Shown one piece after another: positions 57,253 through 64,000 of a DNA stretch of 64,000 bases; position 1 is the first letter of the stretch; each line of letters begins with the position of its first letter. The DNA comes from VFMC01 sp040398525. GTDB taxonomy: Bacteria > Actinomycetota > Acidimicrobiia > Acidimicrobiales > Ilumatobacteraceae. The stretch lies in assembly GCA_040398525.1 (NCBI GenBank), contig JBBATY010000012.1, positions 18,239 to 82,238 on the forward strand. The letters are read 5' to 3'. Made by a program: the position numbers and the translations under genes. Below the pieces are notes generated by a model that was not told the DNA's origin, made no database searches, and was given only the letters and a program-made list of their open reading frames with translations.

Positions 57253-57978
57253 ATGCGGACGATCCGGTACCAGCAGATCGCCGACGAGCTGCGCTCGCGC
57301 CTCGCCGTTGCGGGCGCCGGCGCCGTGCTGCCGAGCGAGGCCGACCTGTCGACCGAGTTCGGGGTGAGCCGCGTCACCATCCGTCGGGCGCTCGAGATCC
57401 TGCGTGACGAAGGCCTGGTCGACTCCCGCCAGGGCTTCGGCTGGTACGTGGCCGGCGAGCCGCTCCAGCAGCACCTCGACGAGCTCGACACCATCGAGGG
57501 CCAGCTCGAGCGGCGCGGTCTGCGCACCGAGCGCAAGGTGCTCGAGTTCGCCTTCGGCGCCGCGCCCCCCAAGGTCGCCTCGGTCCTCGGCACCGACCAG
57601 GTGCTGCGCGTGAAACGGGTCAACCTCGCCGACGGTCGTCCCTTCGCTGTCGTGACGGTGTGGTGCCCCGCCGACCTGGGCCAGCACCTGAGCCGCCGCG
57701 ACGTCGAACGTCAGCCCTTCTACGAGCTGCTCGACGTCGAGCTGCGCGGAGCGACGCAGACGATCGGAGCCGACTCGATCGGCGCCTCGGACGCCGGCCT
57801 GCTCGACGTGCCGGCGGCCAGCCCGGTGCTGCGCTGCGTACGAGTGACCACCGACATCGCAGGTCGTCCGGTGTTGATGAGCGAGTACCTGTTCCCGGCC
57901 CACCGCACCGAGTTCGTCGTCGAGCTGCCACAGGCCGAGCCGAGCCTGGCCCCCAAGGGTCTACGGCTCGTCGAGTAG
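57253..57978 (+). CDS. GntR-family regulator with UTRA domain (HutC type)
   Basis: 241 residues from the ATG at 57253, preceded by a GGGGAGGG ribosome binding site. The winged helix begins MRTIRYQQIADELRSRLAVAGAGAVLPSEADLSTEFGVSRVTIRRALEILRDEGLVDSRQG. The UTRA ligand domain follows from about residue 90 (LERRGLRTERKVLEF to RPVLMSEYLFPAHRTEFVVEL). UTRA domains bind small sugars or amino acids. It follows the sugar kinase on the same strand with a 52-base gap and may regulate it, but no operator can be recognised. Confidence 0.92.
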   Translation: MRTIRYQQIADELRSRLAVAGAGAVLPSEADLSTEFGVSRVTIRRALEILRDEGLVDSRQGFGWYVAGEPLQQHLDELDTIEGQLERRGLRTERKVLEFAFGAAPPKVASVLGTDQVLRVKRVNLADGRPFAVVTVWCPADLGQHLSRRDVERQPFYELLDVELRGATQTIGADSIGASDAGLLDVPAASPVLRCVRVTTDIAGRPVLMSEYLFPAHRTEFVVELPQAEPSLAPKGLRLVE

Positions 57979-57999
57979 CGCTCTGCCACAATGACGACC

Positions 58000-58920
58000 A
58001 TGCCTCGCCAGGTCCTCGCTGCCGTCGACGTGCCGTTCAGCGGCGGCCTGTGGTCCGACGTGGGCGACTGGCTGCTCTACCGGGGGCTCGTCATCGTGAT
58101 CATCTGCGTGGTGGCCTTCGTGCTCACACGCATCGTCACGCTGGTTGCTCGCCGGCGGATGCGTCGGATTGCCGAGGCCCGAGCAGAGCACGCTGAGCAG
58201 TCGCTCGGCAGCAACCTCGGCTCCTACCAGGAGGCGCTCATCGGCGCCGTGCGCTGGGCCATCAACTTCTGCATCGTCTTCATGGCCACGCTGTGGGTGC
58301 TGTTCGAGCTCAGCCTGCCGGCAACGGCGCTGGTGCCGCTCGCCTCGGTGGTCGGTGCCGGGCTCGGGTTCGGCGCCCAGCAGATCGTGGGCGACGTGTT
58401 GGCTGGCATCTTCATCCTGTCCGAGCGCCAGTTCGGTGTTGGCGACGTGATCCGTGTCGGGCCGCTGGTCGGGGTCGGTTGGGTCGAGGGTCGGGTCGAG
58501 GAGATGACGTTGCGTGTCACCAAGCTGCGCACCTTCGACGGCGACATGGTCACCATCGCCAACGGCGAGTTGCGTCAGAGCGTCAACGCCTCGCGCGACT
58601 GGGCTCGCGTGCTGGTGACGGTGCCGCTGCAGCGCGACGTCGACCTCGAGGCGGTCACCGTTCGGCTCAACGAGGTCGGCGCCGACCTCGCCGTCGATCC
58701 GGACTGGGAGCCGCTCGTGCTCGCACCGCCCTCGGTGTCGGGCCTCGACGACCTCGGCGCGGAGACCATTCAGGTGCGGGTCGTCGGCCGCAGCCTGCCC
58801 GCCCAGCAGTGGAAGGTCGCCCGCGAGTTGCGCCGCCGCATCGCGCTCGCGTTGCGCGACATGGACGTGCGCATGGCCAGCGCGTCGAGCGATCAGTCGT
58901 CGGACCTCCCCGACGACTGA
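58000..58920 (+). CDS. mscS: MscS-family mechanosensitive ion channel
   Basis: 306 residues from the ATG at 58000. Three membrane helices: about 25-48, 83-105 and 110-145. The third, with AGLGFGAQQIVGDVLAGIF, is the pore-lining helix. The MscS beta domain (RQFGVGDVIRVGPLVGVGWVEGRVEEMTLRVTKLRTFDGDMVTIANGELRQSVNAS) is complete. It opens when membrane tension rises, releasing solutes in hypo-osmotic shock. The -10-like CACAAT (57987-57992) overlaps the alternative ATG at 57991, so the later start is more likely. Confidence 0.92.
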   Translation: MPRQVLAAVDVPFSGGLWSDVGDWLLYRGLVIVIICVVAFVLTRIVTLVARRRMRRIAEARAEHAEQSLGSNLGSYQEALIGAVRWAINFCIVFMATLWVLFELSLPATALVPLASVVGAGLGFGAQQIVGDVLAGIFILSERQFGVGDVIRVGPLVGVGWVEGRVEEMTLRVTKLRTFDGDMVTIANGELRQSVNASRDWARVLVTVPLQRDVDLEAVTVRLNEVGADLAVDPDWEPLVLAPPSVSGLDDLGAETIQVRVVGRSLPAQQWKVARELRRRIALALRDMDVRMASASSDQSSDLPDD

Positions 58921-58941
58921 ACAGGTCCGGGCCGGGTACCC

Positions 58942-59589
58942 CTACCAGCGGTCCCAGTGCAGGATCGGGTCGAGCGGCAGCCGCTTGGCAGGCTTGAAGT
59001 CGGTGCCGATCGTGTACGCGATCGGGAACATCCCCGCCTGGGTGACGCCGTCGGGGATGCCGAGCAGTTCCTTGGCCTGACGCTCACCGTCGCCGATCAG
59101 GTGGATGGTGGTCCACGCCGTGCCGAGGCCTCGCTCGCGGGCGGCGAGCATGAAGCTCCACACCGCCGGCAGCAGCGAGCCCCACGCCGACGCCGCCTGG
59201 AAGGTAGGCGCACGGTTCAGGTCGCCCATGATGCACGGGACCATGATCACCGGCACTCGATGGAAGTTCTCGGTGAGGTACGTCGCCGACTCGGTGATCT
59301 TGTCCTTCTGCTCGTGGCGCAGGTCGCCCGGCTCGTAGCTGTTCGAGCGTGCACTGCCCGCGTAGATGGCGAAGTTGTGTGCGTAGATGTCGGCCAGCGC
59401 CTTCTTGGTGGCGGCGTCCTCGACCATGATCCACTGCCAGCCCTGGCTGTTGGAGCCAGTCGGCGCCTGGAGTGCGATCTGCAGGCAGTCCTCGATGACC
59501 TGACGCGGCACCGGCGTGTCGAAATCGAGCCGCTTGCGCACGGCGCGGGTGGTGTTGAGGACGTCGTCGGCGGAGAGGTTGAGCTTCAC
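58942..59589 (-). CDS. Nitroreductase-family FMN oxidoreductase
   Basis: 215 residues. The motif RAVRKRLDFDTPVPRQVIEDCLQIALQAPTGSNSQGWQWIMVED is the FMN-binding start of the nitroreductase family. LLPAVWSFMLAARERGLGTAWTTIHL is the central helix region, and the C-terminal basic ending KPAKRLPLDPILHWDRW is typical of a mycobacterial/actinobacterial nitroreductase subgroup. It differs from the 53.0 kb copy and is transcribed on its own. It starts at a GTG (59589), six bases after GAGACT, another likely leaderless start. Confidence 0.88.
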   Translation of the reverse strand: MKLNLSADDVLNTTRAVRKRLDFDTPVPRQVIEDCLQIALQAPTGSNSQGWQWIMVEDAATKKALADIYAHNFAIYAGSARSNSYEPGDLRHEQKDKITESATYLTENFHRVPVIMVPCIMGDLNRAPTFQAASAWGSLLPAVWSFMLAARERGLGTAWTTIHLIGDGERQAKELLGIPDGVTQAGMFPIAYTIGTDFKPAKRLPLDPILHWDRW

Positions 59590-59687
59590 CTAGGCAGTCT
59601 CGCGCCGGCGCTGCCGCACTGTCGCCGTGGACGGCGCCCGAGCTGCACGCTGCGATCCGAGCCGGGCCGACCTGGCACACTGTCGTC

Positions 59688-60500
59688 ATGAGCGACCGCG
59701 TCCACATCAGCATCTCCCACGGCATCGCCGACGTGCGCATGACCCGTGTCGACAAGCGCAACGCCCTCGACGGGGCGATGTTCTCGGCGCTCGCCGAGGC
59801 GGGGGAGCGGCTGAAGACCGAGCCCGGTGTCCGGGCGGTCGTGCTGAGCGGCGAGGGCCCGTCGTTCTGCGCCGGTCTCGATTTCGGGTCGTTCCAGGGC
59901 ATGGCCGGCGGGACCAATGCAGACTCGGGTGGCGACGGCAACCCGGGCACCATGCAGTCGGGGCGGATCACCCATCTCGGCCAGCAGGTCGCCTGGGTGT
60001 GGCAGGAGGTCCCGGTTCCGGTGATCGCCGCCATCCACGGGCATGCGCTCGGTGGCGGCATCCAGATTGCGCTCGGCGCCGACATCCGCATCGTCCACCC
60101 CGACACCCAGATGAGCGTGCGCGAGATCCACTGGGGCCTCGTGCCCGATATGACCGGCACGCTGATGCTGTCGCAGCTGGTGCGGGCCGACATCGCCAAG
60201 GAGCTCGTGTTCAGCGCCCGGGTGTTCGACGGCCGCGAGGCCCACGCCATCGGCTTGGCCACCAAGTTGTCCGACGACCCACACGCCGACGCGATGGCGA
60301 TGGCGGCCGAGATCGCCGGTCGCAGCCCAGATGCGGTCCGAGCGGCCAAGCAGCTGATCAACGGCCTGCTCCATCAGCAGGCCGAGGCCCAGTTCGCCGC
60401 CGAGCGACGGATCATCGGCTCGCTGATCGGCAAGCCGAACCAGGTCGAGGCGATCGTGGCCAACTTCGAGAAGCGGCCACCGGTCTTCGCCGACCGCTGA
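59688..60500 (+). CDS. Enoyl-CoA hydratase/isomerase (crotonase family)
   Basis: 270 residues. Crotonase fold: MTRVDKRNALDGAMFSAL opens the family, and the oxyanion-hole segments AVVLSGEGPSFCAGLDFGSF and VIAAIHGHALGGGIQIALGADIRIV are present. The catalytic glutamates of classic hydratases are not both in place (ADIRI followed by MSVREIHWGLVPDMTG), so the reaction may be hydration, isomerisation or another crotonase activity. CACACT ends six bases before the ATG at 59688. Fatty-acid or CoA-ester metabolism is the likely role. Confidence 0.9.
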   Translation: MSDRVHISISHGIADVRMTRVDKRNALDGAMFSALAEAGERLKTEPGVRAVVLSGEGPSFCAGLDFGSFQGMAGGTNADSGGDGNPGTMQSGRITHLGQQVAWVWQEVPVPVIAAIHGHALGGGIQIALGADIRIVHPDTQMSVREIHWGLVPDMTGTLMLSQLVRADIAKELVFSARVFDGREAHAIGLATKLSDDPHADAMAMAAEIAGRSPDAVRAAKQLINGLLHQQAEAQFAAERRIIGSLIGKPNQVEAIVANFEKRPPVFADR

Positions 60501-60517
60501 TCGCGCCGCAGCCGCGG

Positions 60518-60871
60518 TCAGACGTTGCCAGTACCGACCGCGACTGCCAGGACCACCCACAACAGGAAGAACGCGGCTCCGATGCCGAGCAGGACCGTCG
60601 AGATGATGCCGATGATCCGGCCAGCGGTGACGTTTCCCCGATTGGTGTAGACGAGGTCGGGCCGGGAGTCCATCTCGCGCAGTGCGGTGTTGCCCATCTT
60701 CCAGGCGAACGGTCCGAGGATCTGGCACACCACCAGGCTCAAGATGCCGAGCACGAGCACCGTGGTGCCGTTCGGGTGCTCGAGAGTGGGGGCTCCGTAC
60801 GGGGCACCCGGGCCAGGGCCCCACGAGGGGGAAGGGCCGGGCGGAGGCGGCGGGGGAGGCATCGAGCTCAT
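60518..60871 (-). CDS. DUF4190 small membrane protein
   Basis: 117 residues. The N-terminal 30 residues are a Pro/Gly-rich stretch. Two membrane helices follow at about 36-57 and 85-110, separated by the DUF4190 loop NTALREMDSRPDLVYTNRGNVTAGRI. These small proteins are common in actinobacteria and have no assigned function. It converges on the crotonase and is divergent from gltB. Confidence 0.8.
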   Translation of the reverse strand: MSSMPPPPPPPGPSPSWGPGPGAPYGAPTLEHPNGTTVLVLGILSLVVCQILGPFAWKMGNTALREMDSRPDLVYTNRGNVTAGRIIGIISTVLLGIGAAFFLLWVVLAVAVGTGNV

Positions 60872-60895
60872 GGCCCGAGTCTCGCGCGTTCCCTG

Positions 60896-60971
60896 GTGGT
60901 GCCAGCACCACAGATGGGTCTGCCCGGAGTCGGCCTCTCGTTGGCCGCTGCGGCCGGCACCGGCCTAGCAT
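60896..60971 (+). promoter_or_regulatory. gltB upstream region: palindrome and -10-like hexamer
   Basis: GTGGTGCCAGCACCAC (60896-60911) is a near-perfect 16-base palindrome. TAGCAT at 60966-60971 could be the gltB -10 element. No glutamate- or nitrogen-specific site is recognised. The gap between the two divergent starts is 164 bases. Confidence 0.3.
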
Positions 60972-61035
60972 GGGCGTGCCGGGCCAACGTCGTCCCGCAC
61001 CCAGTTCGCCGCCCCGATCCACCCGGGCCGTCACC

Positions 61036-64000
61036 GTGGAGACGACGTTGATCAGTTCCCCTGTCCCGCACGCGCACCTGCCGGTCCGCCAGGGCTTGTA
61101 CGACCCCCGCTTCGAGCACGATGCGTGTGGTGTGTCGTTCGTCGTGAACGTGAAGGGTGAGCGCAGCCGCTCGATCGTGCAGATGGGCATCGGCGCCCTG
61201 TGCAACCTCGAGCACCGTGGCGCGACCGGCGCCGAGGCCGACACCGGTGACGGCGCGGGCATCTTGATCCAGGTCCCCGATCGGTTCCTGCGTGCGGTCG
61301 CCGGGTTCGATCTGCCGGCCCCAGGCGCGTATGCCGTGGGCATCGCCTTCCTCCCCGCCGATGAGGGCGACCGACACAAGGCACAGGCGTCGATCGAGGC
61401 GATCCTCGCCGACGAGGGGCTGACGACCCTCGGGTGGCGCACCGTGCCGGTCGACCCCAGCTGCCTCGGGGCGACGGCGCGCAGCGTGATGCCGTCGTTC
61501 CGGCAGCTGTTCGTGGCCGACCCGACCGGGGCCACCGGCATCGACCTCGACCGGCGCCTGTTCGTGGCGCGCAAGCGCATCGAGCACGAGTTGCCCGACG
61601 AGCAGCGCACGTACTTCCCGTCGCTCAGCAGCCGCACGATCGTCTACAAGGGGATGTTCACCACCCCTCAGCTGGCGGCGTTCTACCCCGACCTCGGCGA
61701 CGAGCGGATGGAGAGCGCACTGGCCCTCGTGCACAGCCGCTTCAGCACGAACACCTTCCCGAGCTGGCCGCTCGCTCACCCTTACCGCTTCATCGCCCAC
61801 AACGGCGAGATCAACACCGTGCAGGGCAACCGCAACTGGATGCGCACGCGCGAGTCGTTGCTCGAGAGCTCGTTGCTGCCCGGCCTCGAGCGGGCCTTCC
61901 CGATCTGTACGCCGGGTGGCAGCGACTCGATGAGCTTCGACGAGGTGCTCGAATTGCTGCACCTCGGCGGTCGCAGCCTGCCGCATGCGATGTTGATGAT
62001 GATCCCCGAGGCGTGGGAGAACCACGACACGATGGACGCCGAGAAACGGGCGTTCTACCGCTTCCATGCCTCGCTGATGGAGCCCTGGGACGGCCCGGCC
62101 AGTGTGGCGTTCACCGACGGCACGTTGATCGGCGCCGTGCTCGACCGCAATGGCCTGCGGCCGAGCCGGTACTGGGTGACCGACGACGACCTGGTGGTGA
62201 TGGCGAGCGAGGTCGGCGTGATCGACATCGAACCCGCCCGGGTGGTTCGCAAGGGTCGCCTCCAGCCGGGCCGGATGTTCCTGATCGACACGGCGCAGGG
62301 TCGCATCGTCGACGACGAGGAGATCAAGCGGCACCTGGCCACCGAGCACCCCTACCAGCAGTGGCTCGACGAGGGGATCACCGAGCTGCCCGAGCTGCCC
62401 GAGCGCGAGCACGTCGTGTTCAGCCACGACAGTGTGCTGCGGCGTCAGCAGATGTTCGGCTACACCCATGAAGAGCTCAAGCTGATCGTCGGCCCGATGG
62501 CGGTGGCCGGGGCCGAGCCGATCGGCTCGATGGGCACCGACACGCCGATCGCCGTGCTGAGTGAGCGGCCGCGCCTGTTGTTCGATTACTTCCAGCAGCT
62601 GTTCGCGCAGGTCACCAACCCGCCGCTCGACGCGATCCGCGAAGAGGTCGTCACCGCGGTGAGCAGCTCGGTCGGCCCGGAAGCGAACCTGCTCGCGCCG
62701 GGGCCGGAGAGTTGCCAGCAGCTGGCGCTGCCGTTCCCGGTGATCGACAACGACGAGCTGGCGAAGATCATCCACAACGACCGGCCACACCTCAAGGCCG
62801 TCGTGGTGAGCGGGCTGTACCGAGTGGCGGGCGGCGGGCTGGCGATGAAGCGTGCGCTCGACACCGTGCGGGCCCAGGTGAGCCGGGCGATCGAAGACGG
62901 CGCCCGCGTCATCGTGCTGAGCGACCGCAACAGCGACGCAGTCGAGGCGCCGATCCCGTCGCTGCTGCTGACAGCCGCCGTGCACCACCACCTCATCCGC
63001 GAGAAGCAGCGCACCAAGGTCGGCCTGGTCGTCGAATGCGGCGACGCTCGTGAAGTGCACCACATGGCACTGCTGATCGGATACGGCGCCGGTGCGGTGA
63101 ACCCCTACCTGGCGTTCGAGAGCATCGAGGACATGATCGCCGAGGACCTGAACGGCCTCGGTGGGATAGACCCGCACCTCGCGGTGAAGAAGTACATCAA
63201 GGCTGCCGGCAAGGGCGTGCTCAAGGTGATGAGCAAGATGGGTGTGAGCACGGTCGCCAGCTACACCGGCGCGCAGATCTTCGAAGCGATCGGCCTGTCG
63301 CACGAGCTGGTCGACGAGTACTTCACGGGCACGGTCAGCCGCCTCGGCGGCATCGGCATCGACGAGCTGGCGGCGGAGGTGTCAGCGCGCCACTCGACAG
63401 CCCACCCGAAGCGGCCGAGCGAGCGCGCTCATCGCAAGCTCGATCTCGGTGGCGAGTACCAGTGGCGCCGCGAGGGCGAAGTCCATCTGTTCAATCCGGA
63501 GACCGTCTACAAGCTGCAGCACGCCACGCGCGCCGGCCGCTACGACATCTTCAAGCAGTACACCGCGCTCGTCGACGACCAGTCGAAGCACCTGTCGACC
63601 CTGCGCGGCCTGTTCGACCTGCGCAGCGGTGAGCGCCCGTCGGTGCCGATCGACGAGGTCGAGCCGGTGAGCGAGATCGTCAAACGATTCTCGACGGGAG
63701 CGATGAGCTACGGCTCGATCAGCGCCGAAGCGCACGAGACGCTGGCGATCGCCATGAACCGGATCGGGGGCAAGAGCAACACCGGAGAGGGCGGCGAGGA
63801 CTCCGAGCGGCTGTACGACCCTGCGCGGCGCAGCGCGATCAAGCAGGTCGCCAGCGGCCGGTTCGGTGTGACGAGCGAGTACCTGGTGAACGCCGACGAC
63901 CTGCAGATCAAGATGGCGCAGGGGGCCAAGCCCGGCGAGGGCGGCCAGCTGCCCGGGCACAAGGTGTACCCGTGGGTGGCCAAGACCCGCCACAGCACTC
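61036..64000 (+). CDS. gltB: Glutamate synthase large subunit, 5' part (runs off window)
   Basis: The frame is open from 61036 to the window edge (988 codons visible of about 1500). GltB joins glutamine-derived ammonia to 2-oxoglutarate. The N-terminal glutamine amidotransferase begins with a short propeptide and catalytic Cys31 (EHDACGVSFV). RGATGAEADTGDGAGILIQVP and RFSTNTFPSWPLAHPYRFIAHNGEINT are class II amidotransferase core. The central domain and the start of the FMN/synthase domain are seen: STGAMSYGSISAEAHETLAIAMNRIGGKSNTGEGGED. The start is assigned to GTG 61036; an in-frame ATG at 60970 is the alternative and would add 22 residues. Confidence 0.95.
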   Translation, partial: METTLISSPVPHAHLPVRQGLYDPRFEHDACGVSFVVNVKGERSRSIVQMGIGALCNLEHRGATGAEADTGDGAGILIQVPDRFLRAVAGFDLPAPGAYAVGIAFLPADEGDRHKAQASIEAILADEGLTTLGWRTVPVDPSCLGATARSVMPSFRQLFVADPTGATGIDLDRRLFVARKRIEHELPDEQRTYFPSLSSRTIVYKGMFTTPQLAAFYPDLGDERMESALALVHSRFSTNTFPSWPLAHPYRFIAHNGEINTVQGNRNWMRTRESLLESSLLPGLERAFPICTPGGSDSMSFDEVLELLHLGGRSLPHAMLMMIPEAWENHDTMDAEKRAFYRFHASLMEPWDGPASVAFTDGTLIGAVLDRNGLRPSRYWVTDDDLVVMASEVGVIDIEPARVVRKGRLQPGRMFLIDTAQGRIVDDEEIKRHLATEHPYQQWLDEGITELPELPEREHVVFSHDSVLRRQQMFGYTHEELKLIVGPMAVAGAEPIGSMGTDTPIAVLSERPRLLFDYFQQLFAQVTNPPLDAIREEVVTAVSSSVGPEANLLAPGPESCQQLALPFPVIDNDELAKIIHNDRPHLKAVVVSGLYRVAGGGLAMKRALDTVRAQVSRAIEDGARVIVLSDRNSDAVEAPIPSLLLTAAVHHHLIREKQRTKVGLVVECGDAREVHHMALLIGYGAGAVNPYLAFESIEDMIAEDLNGLGGIDPHLAVKKYIKAAGKGVLKVMSKMGVSTVASYTGAQIFEAIGLSHELVDEYFTGTVSRLGGIGIDELAAEVSARHSTAHPKRPSERAHRKLDLGGEYQWRREGEVHLFNPETVYKLQHATRAGRYDIFKQYTALVDDQSKHLSTLRGLFDLRSGERPSVPIDEVEPVSEIVKRFSTGAMSYGSISAEAHETLAIAMNRIGGKSNTGEGGEDSERLYDPARRSAIKQVASGRFGVTSEYLVNADDLQIKMAQGAKPGEGGQLPGHKVYPWVAKTRHST

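Noticed and set aside
60868..63303. A 811-codon minus-strand frame opposite gltB
   Set aside because: Antisense shadow of a well-conserved gene; no recognisable domain.
1..64000. Prophage, insertion sequence, CRISPR array, integron or biosynthetic gene cluster
   Set aside because: No transposase, integrase, repeat-spacer array, PKS or NRPS was found; gene content and base composition are uniform.

Overview
The window is 64 kb of GC-rich, gene-dense DNA from an actinobacterium. The class Acidimicrobiia is my best inference. The evidence is two F420/flavin-type luciferase-like oxidoreductases, a fatty-acyl-AMP-ligase-like enzyme, an acyl-ACP desaturase, a BldD-type regulator, a 6C-type small RNA, PAC2 and DUF3048 proteins, many GTG starts, and the order comEA-comEC-holA-rpsT-lepA followed by hrcA-dnaJ-rsmE and hemW, which other actinobacteria share. 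It looks chromosomal throughout. I see no phage, insertion sequence, CRISPR array or integration site. No stretch over 300 bases lacks a gene; the longest (46626-46864) carries the small RNA.

Layout. 1-12.2 kb: a non-haem iron oxygenase, leuS divergent from a fatty-acyl-AMP ligase, an acetylpolyamine-amidohydrolase-like deacetylase, a DUF3048 lipoprotein, an XRE/nucleotidyltransferase toxin-antitoxin-like pair with its own palindromic operator, an F420-type oxidoreductase, and a PAC2/phosphotransferase pair. 12.3-20.7 kb: a membrane O-acyltransferase, glpD, a thioredoxin/TPR protein, DNA-uptake genes comEA and comEC, and holA. 20.7-30.3 kb: rpsT and lepA (divergent), an MFS exporter, photolyase, hrcA-dnaJ-rsmE, a BldD homologue with an intact c-di-GMP signature, hemW and tRNA-Val(GAC). 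30.2-38.8 kb: a cyclase-domain/ATPase/TPR regulator, a DMT transporter, two bacterial-PH-domain proteins, an alkylsulfatase-like hydrolase, an acyl-CoA dehydrogenase and a DUF3237 protein. 38.8-56 kb: icd, a quinone oxidoreductase, a membrane-fused molybdopterin oxidoreductase, gltA, a carboxyltransferase, a LysR regulator, the 6C-type RNA, phospholipid acyltransferases, a desaturase, a nitroreductase and aconitase. 56-64 kb: a GHMP kinase, a GntR regulator, MscS, a nitroreductase, a crotonase, a DUF4190 protein and the 5' part of gltB, which runs off the end.

How it fits together. Citrate synthase, aconitase and isocitrate dehydrogenase lie within 17 kb, though not in one operon, and glutamate synthase, which consumes the 2-oxoglutarate they yield, follows. 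Several genes act on fatty acids or phospholipids: FAAL, acyl-CoA dehydrogenase, desaturase, crotonase, glpD, the HAD-acyltransferase fusion and a second acyltransferase.

Two overall observations stand out. First, about 23 genes have a TAnnnT-like hexamer ending 6-9 bases before the start codon and no ribosome binding site, so leaderless mRNA appears to be the normal mode here; I used this to choose several starts. Second, the assembly contains an artificial 100-N gap inside an acyltransferase gene, flanked by two copies of the same 55 bases; collapsing it restores one intact frame.
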